A DNA stretch of 64,000 bases from Demequina maris (GCF_000971155.1 NZ_BBLX01000007.1:62001-126000); one strand, 5' to 3'; counted from the first letter of the stretch, positions 44,708 to 54,050 are shown. Notes: a model not told the origin generated them from the letters alone. Translations and numbers: made by a program.

Positions 44708-47701
44708 GTGACGATCACCGAGAACACCGCGTCAGCGCAGACGGGCGGCACCGGCGCCGTGCCCGTCGTCACCAGCGGCATCCAGGTCACCAAGCGCGAC
44801 GGCACGCGCGAGCCGTACAACGCCGACCGCATCAACAAGGCGATCGAGCGCGCGGCCGAGGGGCTGCCCGACCAGATCTCCATGACCACCCAGATCGCGA
44901 CCGAGCTCGCGATCACCCTGTTCGACGGCATCACCACCGAGCAGCTCGACGAGGCCGCCATCGGCGTCGCCGTCCAGAACGTCAAGGACGACCCGCAGTT
45001 CGACATCGTCGCCTCGCGCCTGCTGCGCAAGGTCATCTACAAGCGGGTGCTCGGCGGCTACGACACCGAGCTTGAGCTCGCGCTGCTCCACCAGGCGCGC
45101 TTCCCCGGCTACATCCGCGACGCCGTCGAGGACGGCCTGCTCGACGAGCGCCTCACGGAGCTGTTCGACCTCGACGCGCTGGCCGCGGCGCTCGACCACA
45201 CGCGCGATGACCTCATGAAGTACATCGGCACCGTCACCATGCGGAACCGCTACATGATCACGGACCGCCACGGCAAGGCGCTCGAGGTGCCCCAGTACTT
45301 CTGGATGCGCGTCGCGATGGGCCTGTCGCTCAACGAGGCGAACCCCACCGAGACCGCGCTGTCGTTCTACGACAAGATCTCGCGACTCGATTACCTGCCC
45401 GCGGGCTCGACGCTGGTGAACGCCGGCACGTCGTACCCGCAGCTCTCCAACTGCTTCGTCATGCAGATGGAGGACGACATCGAGCACATCGCGAAGTCGG
45501 TGCGCGACGTCATGTGGCTCACCAAGGGCACCGGCGGCATCGGGCTGTCCGTGACCAAGCTGCGATCCGAGGGCTCGCCGATCCGCTCGAACAACACGAC
45601 GTCGACCGGCCCGATCCCGTTCATGCACACCATCGACTCGACGCTGCGCGCGGTCAGCCGCGGCGGCAAGAAGTTCGGCGCCCTGTGCTTCTACATGGAG
45701 AACTGGCACCTCGACTTCCACCAGTTCCTCGACCTGCGCCAGAACTCCGGCGACCCCTACCGACGCACCCGCACCGCGAACACGGCCGTGTGGATCTCGG
45801 ACGAGTTCATGAAGCGCGTCGAGGCGGACGCGGACTGGTACCTCTTCGACCCGGCCGAGACGCCCGACCTCGTCGAGCTCGTCGGCTCGGCGTTCTCGCA
45901 GCGCTACGCCGAGTACGTCACCCTCGCCGAGGCCGGCAAGATGCGCGCGTTCAAGAAGATGAAGGCGCGCGAGCAGTACAAGTCGATCCTCATCATGCTG
46001 CAGACCACGTCGCACCCCTGGCTGACGTGGAAGGACACCATCAACAATCGCGCCCTCAACACCAACACGGGCACGATCCACCTGTCGAACCTCTGCACGG
46101 AGATCTGCCTGCCGCAGGACCGCGACAACATCTCGGTCTGCAACCTCGCGTCGGTCAACCTGCCGCAGCACCTCGTCGACGGCAGGATCGACTGGGATCG
46201 GATGAAGGACTCGGTGCGCCTGGCGGTGCGCCAGCTCGACAACCTCGTCGACATCACCCTGTCGTCGGTGCCCGAGTCGGAGTTCGCGAACCGCGAGAAC
46301 CGCGCGATCGGCCTCGGCGTCATGGGCTTCACCGACATCACCGAGCGCCTCGGCCTCGCGTACGAGTCGGAGGAGTCGTACGACCTCATCGACGAGATCG
46401 TCGAGTTCGTCAGCTACCACGCGATCGACGCCTCGGCGGATCTCGCGCGGGAGCGCGGCGCGTACAACAACTTCGCGGGCTCCGGCTGGTCGCAGGGCAA
46501 GGTGCCGTTCGACACCATCGCGGAGACCGAGGCGGACCGCGGCGTCCCGATCGAGGTGAACCGCACCACGCGGCAGGACTGGGACTCGCTGCGCGAGAAG
46601 GTCCGCGGCGGCATCCGCAACGCCACCCTCATGGCCGTCGCGCCCACCGCCTCCATCGGCCTCGTCGCCGGCGTCACGCCCGGCTTCGACCCGCAGTTCT
46701 CGCAGATCTTCTCCCGCGCCACCTCGTCCGGCAAGTTCCTCGAGGTCAACCGCAACCTCGTCAAGGACCTGCAGGAGCTGGGCCTCTGGGAGAGCGTCCG
46801 CGACCGCCTGCTCGAGGTGCAGGGCGACCTCTCGCAGATCGACGAGGTCCCGCAGCACCTCAAGGACGTCTACAAGACCTCGTTCCAGCTCTCGCCCTAC
46901 GCCTTCATCGAGGTGGCGGCGCGCGCCCAGAAGTGGATCGACCAGGCCATCAGCCGGAACATCTACCTCGAGGACCGCGACGTCGAGAACATGATGGACC
47001 TGTACGCGGCAGCCTGGAAGCGCGGCGTCAAGACCACCTACTACCTCCACATGAAGCCGCGCCACACGGCCGAGCAGTCGACCGTGCGCGTCAACAAGAC
47101 GGAGAAGCTCAACTCGACCGGCAACGCGGCGGGACGCCCGTCGACCGGCGGCTCCGCGGGCCCGGCCCGCAAGGGCTTCGGCGCGGCGCGGAAGGGCTTC
47201 GGCGCCGCCAAGGCGGCCGCGCCCGCGGCCCCCGTGGCCGATGCGGCGGTCGCCCCGGTCGCGGAGGCGCCCGCGGCACCGGTCCAGCCCGTGGTCGCGG
47301 CGCCCGCGCAGCCGGTGGCCGAGGCGCGGCCGGCGACGCGCGGCTTCGGCGCGGTCAAGCCGGCCGAGCCCGCGGCCGTGACCGTTCCGCTCGGCACCGT
47401 CGAGGCCGCCCCGACCACCGGCGCTGTCGCGGCGCCGGCGGAGGTGCTCAACGACGTCGCCGCCACCGCGTTCGCGGCCGCCCCGCAGGAGCAGCCCGAG
47501 GTGCCCCCGGCGTCGCTGCCCGAGCAGGCGGAGCCCGCCCAGGCCGCCGCGCCGGCGGCCGTCGAGACCGCTGCGGTTGCGCCGCTCGGGGCATCGCTGC
47601 TCAATGTGGTGGAGACCGTCGACGGGGACACGGAGATGGTGGGCGGCGTCGCCTGCCCCGTGGATCCCATGGAGCGGCTCCAGTGCGAGTCGTGCCAGTA
47701 A
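44708..47701 (+). CDS. nrdA: Ribonucleotide reductase class I, large subunit
   Basis: NrdA reduces ribonucleoside diphosphates to deoxy forms. The 997-residue protein has an N-terminal ATP-cone (about 25-115), the redox Cys249 (SNCFVMQ), the active-site loop LSNLCTEI (Asn461, Cys463, Glu465), Cys478, the radical-transfer pair Tyr778-Tyr779 and a C-terminal redox pair Cys993/Cys996 (LQCESCQ). Between about residues 797 and 970 is an Ala/Pro/Val-rich, low-complexity insertion with a repeated RKGFGAA unit. This makes the protein over 200 residues longer than E. coli NrdA. GTG start follows GAGGGGA. The nrdB gene follows after 31 bp. Confidence 0.95.
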   Translation: MTITENTASAQTGGTGAVPVVTSGIQVTKRDGTREPYNADRINKAIERAAEGLPDQISMTTQIATELAITLFDGITTEQLDEAAIGVAVQNVKDDPQFDIVASRLLRKVIYKRVLGGYDTELELALLHQARFPGYIRDAVEDGLLDERLTELFDLDALAAALDHTRDDLMKYIGTVTMRNRYMITDRHGKALEVPQYFWMRVAMGLSLNEANPTETALSFYDKISRLDYLPAGSTLVNAGTSYPQLSNCFVMQMEDDIEHIAKSVRDVMWLTKGTGGIGLSVTKLRSEGSPIRSNNTTSTGPIPFMHTIDSTLRAVSRGGKKFGALCFYMENWHLDFHQFLDLRQNSGDPYRRTRTANTAVWISDEFMKRVEADADWYLFDPAETPDLVELVGSAFSQRYAEYVTLAEAGKMRAFKKMKAREQYKSILIMLQTTSHPWLTWKDTINNRALNTNTGTIHLSNLCTEICLPQDRDNISVCNLASVNLPQHLVDGRIDWDRMKDSVRLAVRQLDNLVDITLSSVPESEFANRENRAIGLGVMGFTDITERLGLAYESEESYDLIDEIVEFVSYHAIDASADLARERGAYNNFAGSGWSQGKVPFDTIAETEADRGVPIEVNRTTRQDWDSLREKVRGGIRNATLMAVAPTASIGLVAGVTPGFDPQFSQIFSRATSSGKFLEVNRNLVKDLQELGLWESVRDRLLEVQGDLSQIDEVPQHLKDVYKTSFQLSPYAFIEVAARAQKWIDQAISRNIYLEDRDVENMMDLYAAAWKRGVKTTYYLHMKPRHTAEQSTVRVNKTEKLNSTGNAAGRPSTGGSAGPARKGFGAARKGFGAAKAAAPAAPVADAAVAPVAEAPAAPVQPVVAAPAQPVAEARPATRGFGAVKPAEPAAVTVPLGTVEAAPTTGAVAAPAEVLNDVAATAFAAAPQEQPEVPPASLPEQAEPAQAAAPAAVETAAVAPLGASLLNVVETVDGDTEMVGGVACPVDPMERLQCESCQ

Positions 47702-47732
47702 GCGAAGCGTCAGAACAGGAGATGTGAGAACG

Positions 47733-48722
47733 ATGGGCATCCTCGGCAGCGGTGTGCAGGACGGCCTCCTGCTCAAGCCGATCACCTACCCCTGGGCCTA
47801 CGACCTGTACAACCAGGCCGTCGCCAACACGTGGTTCCCCAACGAGATCCAGCTCGGCGAGGACCTCGCGGACTTCAAGAAGATGACCGACGAGGAGAAG
47901 CACGCCATCACGTACCTGATGTCGTACTTCAACCCCAACGAGCTGCTGGTCAACAAGGCGCTCGCGTTCGGCGTCTACCCCTACATCAACGCCCCGGAGG
48001 GCCACCTCTACCTGGCGAAGCAGATGTGGGAGGAGGCGAACCACTGCATGTCGTTCGAGTACGTCCTCGAGACGTTCCCGATCGACCGCGACGCCGCCTA
48101 CGAGTCGCACGTCACCGTGCCGTCGATGGCCGCCAAGGAGGAGTTCGAGGTCAAGTTCATCCGTCGCATGACGGAGGAGACCCTCGACATCACGACGACC
48201 GAGGGCAAGAAGGACTTCATCCGGAACCTCGTCGCCTACAACATCATCCTCGAGGGCATCTGGTTCTACTCGGGCTTCATGGTCGCGCTGTCGTTCCGCC
48301 AGCGGAACCTGCTGCGCAACTTCGGCTCCCTCATGGACTGGATCATCCGCGACGAGTCGCTCCACCTCCAGTTCGGCATCAACCTCATCCTCACCGTGCT
48401 CGAGGAGAACGAGGACCTGCAGGACCCCGAGTTCGCGGAGGAGATCCGCCAGATGATCCTCGGCGCCGTCGAGATGGAGGAGCAGTACAACCGCGACCTC
48501 CTGCCCAAGGGCATCCTCGGCCTCAACGCCGACTACGTGAACCAGTACGTGAAGTACCTCGCCGACCGGCGGCTCGAGGAGCTCGGCTTCGACGCGCACT
48601 ACAACGTGTCGAACCCCGCCAAGTGGATGGCGACGGCCAACGACACCCTCCAGCTGGTGAACTTCTTCGAGGCCACCAACACCTCGTACGAGGTCAACGC
48701 GCAGGCCACCAAGAAGCAGTGA
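47733..48722 (+). CDS. nrdB: Ribonucleotide reductase small subunit, class Ic-like (no radical tyrosine)
   Basis: NrdB supplies the radical initiator to NrdA. The 329-residue protein has all six metal ligands: Glu70 (FNPNELL), Glu101 and His104 (WEEANH), Glu174 (ILEGIWF), Glu208 and His211 (RDESLH). Counting from His104, the position of the E. coli radical Tyr122 is Phe108 (HCMSF). The ligand equivalent to Asp84 is Glu70. Both changes together mark class Ic enzymes, known from Chlamydia trachomatis, which use a Mn(IV)/Fe(III) centre in place of a tyrosyl radical. The metal content is inferred. A strong terminator follows. Confidence 0.94.
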   Translation: MGILGSGVQDGLLLKPITYPWAYDLYNQAVANTWFPNEIQLGEDLADFKKMTDEEKHAITYLMSYFNPNELLVNKALAFGVYPYINAPEGHLYLAKQMWEEANHCMSFEYVLETFPIDRDAAYESHVTVPSMAAKEEFEVKFIRRMTEETLDITTTEGKKDFIRNLVAYNIILEGIWFYSGFMVALSFRQRNLLRNFGSLMDWIIRDESLHLQFGINLILTVLEENEDLQDPEFAEEIRQMILGAVEMEEQYNRDLLPKGILGLNADYVNQYVKYLADRRLEELGFDAHYNVSNPAKWMATANDTLQLVNFFEATNTSYEVNAQATKKQ

Positions 48723-48775
48723 GAACGCGCTAGACACGTGTCATGCAGCAGTTAGACTGACTGCACTCACATAGA

Positions 48776-48819
48776 CGAGACGCCCGGCGCTGAGCGATCG
48801 CTCAGCACCGGGCGTCTCG
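48776..48819 (+). terminator. Terminator of nrdAB
   Basis: A stem of about 20 bp (CGAGACGCCCGGCGCTGAGC paired with GCTCAGCACCGGGCGTCTCG, one mismatch) stands 53 bp behind the nrdB stop. Confidence 0.85.
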
Positions 48820-48890
48820 TCGTGTGCGCACCGCCCCACCCCCTCCTCGCGCCGCCCCAAGCGCGCCCACACGCAGAACGAAGGTCATCC

Positions 48891-50141
48891 GTGAGCGCCA
48901 CCGTCACCACCGCGCCCGTCGCCGCCCCGAGCCCCGGGCTCGCGATGCCGCGCAGCCAGAAGCTGCTGTACGTCGTCGTGCTCGGCGCGCTCATCGCGCT
49001 CGGCCCGTTCACGATCGACATGTACCTGCCGGCCTTCCCGACGGTGGCGGCCGACCTCGCGGCCTCGGACGCGGCGATCCAGCTCACCCTCACGGCGACC
49101 ACCGTCGGCTTCGCGCTCGGCCAGCTCGTCGTGGGCCCGCTGAGCGACGCCTTCGGCCGCAAGAAGCCGCTCATCCTCGCGACCATCGTGCACATCCTCG
49201 CGTCCGCGTTCGTCGTGTTCGCGCCCACCGTCGAGTGGGTCATGGCGGGCCGCGTGCTCCAGGGCATCGGCGCCGCGGGCGGCGGCGTGGTCGCCATGGC
49301 CATGGTGCGCGACCTTTTCGCCGGCCAGGCGCTCATCCGGATGCTCGCGCGCATGGCGCTCGTGGTCGGCCTCGCCCCCGTGGCGGCCCCGGTGATCGGC
49401 TCGCAGCTGCTCAACCTCATGGACTGGCGCGGCCTGTTCGTCGTGCTCGCGCTCTACGGCACCGCGGTGGTGCTGGTCGTCGGCGGCGTCATCAAGGAGA
49501 CGATGCCGGTCGAGCGTCGCGGCGGCGCCTCCCTCAGCGCGACGCGCGCCCGCTACGCGCACCTGCTGGGCGACGCCGCGTTCGTCGGCATCTCGCTCGT
49601 CGGCGCGCTCACCTTCGCGGCGCTGTTCTCGTACCTCTCGGCCTCGTCGTTCGTCCTGCAGGACGTCTTCGGCCTGAGCCCGCAGGAGTACGGCATCGTC
49701 TTCGCGATGAACTCGATCGGCCTCGTGATCGCGAACCAGGCCTCCGCACGCCTCATGCGCGTGCTGGCGCCTCGCGCCGTCGCGACCGGCGGCCTCATCA
49801 TCATGCTCACCGGCGCGATCCTCATCATCGCCGGCGACCTCATGGACCTCGGCCTCATCGGCGTGCTGGTGCCGCTGTTCTTCGTGGTCGGCTCGATCGG
49901 CATCATCGGCCCCGCGGTCCAGATCACGGCGCTCGGCAACCACGGCGCCGAGGCGGGCACGGCGGCCTCGATGCTCGGCGCGCTCAACTTCGGCATCGCG
50001 GGCATCGTGTCGCCGCTCGTCGGCGCGATGGGCGTGTCCGTCATGTCGATGGCCGCGGTCATGGTCGGCTGCCTCGTGGTCGCGAACGCGATCTTCTGGA
50101 TCGTGGTCCGTCCCCGCATCCAGTCCACGGTCATCGTCTGA
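48891..50141 (+). CDS. Bcr/CflA-type MFS multidrug transporter
   Basis: This 416-residue protein has 12 helices. It begins, after an Ala/Pro-rich tail, with the Bcr/CflA hallmark ALGPFTIDMYLPAFP. It has the motif GPLSDAFGRKKPL in the first cytoplasmic loop and QGIGAAGGGVVAMAMVRD (motif C-like region). Family members are drug/H+ antiporters (bicyclomycin, chloramphenicol and others); the substrate here is unknown. The GTG start at 48891 was preferred because GAAGG precedes it; the frame extends to 48822 through the nrdAB terminator. Confidence 0.9.
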   Translation: MSATVTTAPVAAPSPGLAMPRSQKLLYVVVLGALIALGPFTIDMYLPAFPTVAADLAASDAAIQLTLTATTVGFALGQLVVGPLSDAFGRKKPLILATIVHILASAFVVFAPTVEWVMAGRVLQGIGAAGGGVVAMAMVRDLFAGQALIRMLARMALVVGLAPVAAPVIGSQLLNLMDWRGLFVVLALYGTAVVLVVGGVIKETMPVERRGGASLSATRARYAHLLGDAAFVGISLVGALTFAALFSYLSASSFVLQDVFGLSPQEYGIVFAMNSIGLVIANQASARLMRVLAPRAVATGGLIIMLTGAILIIAGDLMDLGLIGVLVPLFFVVGSIGIIGPAVQITALGNHGAEAGTAASMLGALNFGIAGIVSPLVGAMGVSVMSMAAVMVGCLVVANAIFWIVVRPRIQSTVIV

Positions 50142-50201
50142 CGCCGGCAGGCCACGGCCCCGTCGCGGTGGATTCCGCCGCGCGAGGTCTAGCGTGAGGC
50201 C

Positions 50202-50810
50202 ATGGCCACCCGCGCGCTGATCCTGCTGTACGACGGCTTCGACCTCATCGACGCCGGTGGACCCTACGAGGTGCTTCTCACGGCCTCGCGGCTGCTCCAG
50301 CGCGACGGCCTCGCCCCCGAGTTCGAGGTCGTGCTCGCGACCCCGGGTGGCGGCGACGTGACCGCGTTCGGCGGCATGACGCTTACCCGCCTCGAGGCCA
50401 GCGACCTCATCGGTGCGTGCGACGTGCTGATCGTGCCGGGCACGATCGACGTCGCCTGCGCCGTCGGGGACGGGATGCTCATCGAGACGATCGAGCGGCT
50501 CGCGCGCGGCGCGGGGATGACGGCCTCGGTGTGCACGGGCTCGTTCCTGCTGGCGCGCGCCGGGCTGCTGGACGGCGCTCCGGCCACCACGCACTGGGAG
50601 GACCTGTCGGACCTGGCCGCGTGCGCCGACGGCATCGAGGCCGTGGGCGGGGTGCGCTGGGTCGACGCCGGCGCGGTGCTCACCAGCGGCGGCCTCACCT
50701 CGGGCATGCACCTCGCGCTGCACCTGGTCGCGCGGATCACGTCGGTCGATCTCGCGCTGCGCACCGCGCGCCAGCTCGACATGGACTGGAGCCCGGACCC
50801 CGCACGCTGA
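50202..50810 (+). CDS. DJ-1/PfpI-family protein, isonitrile-hydratase-like
   Basis: This 202-residue protein has the flavodoxin-like DJ-1/PfpI fold with its nucleophile elbow in SVCTGSFLLARAGLLDG (Cys111), the acidic residue in LIDAGGPYEVL and ATTHW behind the elbow. This set is shared with isonitrile hydratases and the amidase half of AraC-type GATase1 regulators; no DNA-binding domain is present. The reaction is uncertain. TAGCGT stands six bases before the ATG, so the transcript is likely leaderless. Confidence 0.88.
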   Translation: MATRALILLYDGFDLIDAGGPYEVLLTASRLLQRDGLAPEFEVVLATPGGGDVTAFGGMTLTRLEASDLIGACDVLIVPGTIDVACAVGDGMLIETIERLARGAGMTASVCTGSFLLARAGLLDGAPATTHWEDLSDLAACADGIEAVGGVRWVDAGAVLTSGGLTSGMHLALHLVARITSVDLALRTARQLDMDWSPDPAR

Positions 50811-50835
50811 CCGCCGCGCGCCTGCGCGGCGCGGA

Positions 50836-53800
50836 TCAGCCCTCGGGCGTGATGGTGACGACGAGCGAGCTCAGCAGGAACGCGTCGCTGTAGCCGCTGT
50901 ACACCTTGAGGCGGTGGACGCCGGCCTTCACGTCGCGCGTCTTGAACGGCTTCGCGTCGACGCCGAGCGAGTTCGCGAACGGCGACCCGAACGCGGTCGA
51001 GTCCGCCGCGTTGCCCGGGTTCGCGCCGATCGCGCCCTTGCCCGACCAGCCCCACGGGTTGAGGGTGTCGTCGTCGATCGACAGGCGGGTGTCGTGCTTG
51101 CCGCGGTCGCCCTCGAAGGCCACCATGGCGACGTCGATCGCCGCCGGGTTGAGGGTGAGGAACGGGATCTCGACAGTCGAGCCGAACATCCACTGCGTGC
51201 CGTCGAGCACCACGACCGTCGCTTCGGGCAGGTCCTCGTCCTCGTAGACCACGGTGATCGCGAAGCCCGCGTAGTAGTTGGGGAAGACCGCGCGGAAGTC
51301 CTCGGGGAGCGCGATGTCGGCGAGCGCGTACGTGCCGTTGCCGCCTGCGGCGACCTGCTCGGTGATGTCCGCGGTCGCCTGGTAGTAGAGGTCGCCGCCG
51401 TCCCAGCTGGTCGCGACCTTGTCGGCCCCGACCTCGGCGTAGTCGCCGCCGGGGACGCTCAGGCGCGCGGTGTCGAGGTCGCCGGACCAGGTGTCGAAGA
51501 TTCCGCGGTTGGCCGACCACGTGAGCGTCGCGGAGAGGACCGTCGCGCCCTCGGGCAGCTGGTCGGTGCCGATGACGGTCGTCGACGAGCTCGTCTCGCC
51601 CTTGGCGAGGTTGAGCGGCCGCATGGTCTGAGAGTCGTTGTTGTAGCGGCCGTTCGCGTCAGAGCCACGGAAGTCCATGACCTGCTGGCAGTCGCGGACC
51701 GCGAGGTCGCAGCCGAGCAGCGGCGCACCGACGACGGACGCCGCGACGTTGCCGTGGGCGGTGGCGCGGTCGTCGAGCGCCGCCTTGATGTCGGACAGGC
51801 CGGTGCGGACGCGGTAGGTCACCGCGTCGTCGCCGGACGATGCGGTGAACTCGGTCCATGCGTCGTCGCCGAGGTCGGCGGTCGCGGCGATGGCGCCGAG
51901 GTCGAGGTCGATCGAGGTGTCGCTTCCCGAGCCGAGCGTGTCCAGCGTGCAGTCTGCCTCCGAGCGGTCCTCGGACACCTCGCAGGTCCAATCGCCGACC
52001 GTGACGATCTGCTCCGCGGCGAAGGCGAGGTAGCTGCTGATCGCGTCCGGGCCGAGCAGCGCGGTCGCGCCGCCGCCGGCCACCGGGGGAGCGAAGGTCA
52101 GGCCGTCGGGGAGCACGATGCTCGCGGTCACGTCCGCGGCGTCGTCCACGCCCGCGTTGCTGAGGTCCATCGAGATCGACGGGGAGGTGCGGTTGATCGT
52201 GAGGAAGCTCAGGGGCGACATGCCGATCGACAGCGCGGTCTGGGGCGTGCCGGTGCCGCCATCGCCGCCATCACCGCCGTCACCGCCGTCACCGCCGTCG
52301 CCACCGTCACCGCCGGAACCACCACCGGTGCCGCCGCCGTCGCCGCCGGAACCACCACCGGTGCCGCCGCCGTCGCCGCCGGAACCACCACCGGTGCCGC
52401 CGCCGTCGCCGCCGGAACCACCACCGGTGCCGCCGCCGGAACCGTCACCGGGGTCCTCGTTGTCGTCGCCACCCTCACCCTCGTCGTCACCACCGCCACC
52501 CGGGGGGTTGACGGTGTCGTCGGGATCCTCGGGGTTGTTGCCGCCGGGGTTCTTCGTGGGGTCGTCGATCCCGCCACTCGGAGGGTTGCTGGTCGACGGG
52601 TCCTGGGTGTTGTCCACGGACGGGTCGTTCACCGGCAGCTGCTGTGCTTCGAAGGGGGTGTCGCCGGCGTCGTCGGCAACGTCGTCGGGCGTGACCGTCG
52701 CGTCGTCGGTGGGCGTCTTTGACACGTCGTCCGTGGAGTCGTCGGTCGACTCGTCCGAGGGGCTCGGCGACGCCGACGAGCCGCCGACCGCCGCATCGTC
52801 CCCGTCCACGGGGGTCTCGACGCCGGGCGCCTGCGCGTCGGCGTCGGCCGGGCCGGCCTCGCCGATGATGCCGAGGACGCTCGCGCCGGTCATCACCAGG
52901 GACACGACGCCGAGCGTCGCCGCCGCGGGCAGGGCGACGGCGGCCAGGCCGTTCGCGATCACGGCGATGCTGCCGGACACCCCGGTGCTGCCGCCGGCCG
53001 CCGCGCCACCGGCGGCGGTGCCGCCCGCGGCGGAGGAGGACGAGGCCACCGCGGCGCCCTCGCCGAACACGCCGCCCACGGGGAGGCCGCCCTCGAGCGC
53101 CTTGACGCCGAGCAGGCCCAGGAACAGCGGCGCGACCACGGCGCGGAGGCCGCGGTTGACGTCCTCGAGCTCGGCGACGAGCGCCGCGCACTTCTTGCAG
53201 GAGCGGACGTGCTCGTCGACGCGGGTGTGCTCGCGCTTGCTCAGCCCGCCGCGCACGTAGGCGCCGAGCTGCGCGTTCGCCTCGAGGCAGTTGACGGTGT
53301 CGGCGGCGCCGAGGTGCTGCTGCAGGTAGGCCTGGCGCAGCGCCTCGCGGGCCCGGTAGGCGAGCGCCGCGACGCCGTTGGCGGAGAGCCCGAGCAGCGG
53401 GGCGATCTCCTTGGGGCTCTTCTTCTCGATCTCGGTGTACCAGAGGACCGCGCGCCAGCGCTCGGGGAGCGAGCGGAAGGCGTCCGCGACCATCGACTGC
53501 TCGAACGTGTCGAGCGCGGGCTCGTCCGAGCCGGCCTGGTAGCCGATCGCGGACTCGTAGGTCGACATGTCGTCGCGCGGCCGCGCTCGGTTCGCCTTCT
53601 CGATGACGTCGAGGCCCGTGCGGCGCACGATCGTGAAGAGGTAGGCGCGGAACGCGAGGTCCGGGCCATCGCCCTGCTGGAGCGCGCGCAGGATGCGCGA
53701 GAACGCCTCGGAGACCACGTCCTCGGCGTCGGCCGCGCTGTTGGTGTACTGCGACGCCACCTTGCGGGCCGCGTCCGCGTGACGCTCGTAGAGCACGCCG

Positions 53801-53889
53801 AAGGCCGCCGGGTCGCCTGCGCGTACCCCGGCGATCAGCTCTGGGTCGCTGGACGTCTCCGTCCAGAGCGACAGGGCCTCCTGCGACAT
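50836..53889 (-). CDS. ECF sigma factor fused to zinc anti-sigma-like domain, membrane segment and large C-terminal domain
   Basis: This single 1017-residue protein has five visible parts. Sigma region 2 is about 20-95 (GVLYERHADAARKVASQYT, then AEDVVSEAFSRIL). Region 4 is about 135-195 (LPERWRAVLWYTEIEKKSPKE). A zinc-binding anti-sigma-like motif HVRSCKKC (His227, Cys231, Cys234) follows. A hydrophobic stretch (about 306-342, perhaps also 253-272) spans the membrane. Then come an acidic disordered linker and a Gly/Ser/Asp repeat (about 482-545). The last 470 residues form a probably extracytoplasmic beta-rich domain with four cysteines. It looks like sensor, tether and sigma factor in one chain; release by proteolysis or a conformational switch is inferred. 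Confidence 0.9.
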   Translation of the reverse strand: MSQEALSLWTETSSDPELIAGVRAGDPAAFGVLYERHADAARKVASQYTNSAADAEDVVSEAFSRILRALQQGDGPDLAFRAYLFTIVRRTGLDVIEKANRARPRDDMSTYESAIGYQAGSDEPALDTFEQSMVADAFRSLPERWRAVLWYTEIEKKSPKEIAPLLGLSANGVAALAYRAREALRQAYLQQHLGAADTVNCLEANAQLGAYVRGGLSKREHTRVDEHVRSCKKCAALVAELEDVNRGLRAVVAPLFLGLLGVKALEGGLPVGGVFGEGAAVASSSSAAGGTAAGGAAAGGSTGVSGSIAVIANGLAAVALPAAATLGVVSLVMTGASVLGIIGEAGPADADAQAPGVETPVDGDDAAVGGSSASPSPSDESTDDSTDDVSKTPTDDATVTPDDVADDAGDTPFEAQQLPVNDPSVDNTQDPSTSNPPSGGIDDPTKNPGGNNPEDPDDTVNPPGGGGDDEGEGGDDNEDPGDGSGGGTGGGSGGDGGGTGGGSGGDGGGTGGGSGGDGGGTGGGSGGDGGDGGDGGDGGDGGDGGTGTPQTALSIGMSPLSFLTINRTSPSISMDLSNAGVDDAADVTASIVLPDGLTFAPPVAGGGATALLGPDAISSYLAFAAEQIVTVGDWTCEVSEDRSEADCTLDTLGSGSDTSIDLDLGAIAATADLGDDAWTEFTASSGDDAVTYRVRTGLSDIKAALDDRATAHGNVAASVVGAPLLGCDLAVRDCQQVMDFRGSDANGRYNNDSQTMRPLNLAKGETSSSTTVIGTDQLPEGATVLSATLTWSANRGIFDTWSGDLDTARLSVPGGDYAEVGADKVATSWDGGDLYYQATADITEQVAAGGNGTYALADIALPEDFRAVFPNYYAGFAITVVYEDEDLPEATVVVLDGTQWMFGSTVEIPFLTLNPAAIDVAMVAFEGDRGKHDTRLSIDDDTLNPWGWSGKGAIGANPGNAADSTAFGSPFANSLGVDAKPFKTRDVKAGVHRLKVYSGYSDAFLLSSLVVTITPEG
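52262..52446. repeat. Tandem repeats in the sigma-fusion spacer (33-bp and 9-bp units)
   Basis: A 33-bp unit beginning GGAACCACCACCGG starts at 52315, 52348, 52381 and 52414, encoding the 11-residue unit GGTGGGSGGDG. Next to it a 9-bp unit (CACCGCCGT) is repeated, encoding Gly-Gly-Asp. The near-identity of the units suggests that repeat number, and so spacer length, varies between strains. Confidence 0.85.
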
Positions 53890-54050
53890 TCCGTGCTCAC
53901 TCCTGTAGCCGGACCGGTATCCGCATTCTTGCTGGTGCAGTAGGGGTGGGCAAGGAGGTTGAGGGGTTTGTCACACTTCGCGTCGCGCCCTTTCCGAAAA
54001 AAACTTCGAAAGTCGCGTCATCACCGCGTCACAGCCCCCTCTCATGGGGC

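Noticed and set aside
52262-52446. Regular 33-bp repeats taken as a CRISPR-like array
   Set aside because: There are no unique spacers, the units are in frame in a coding region and encode a Gly-rich linker, and no cas genes are near.
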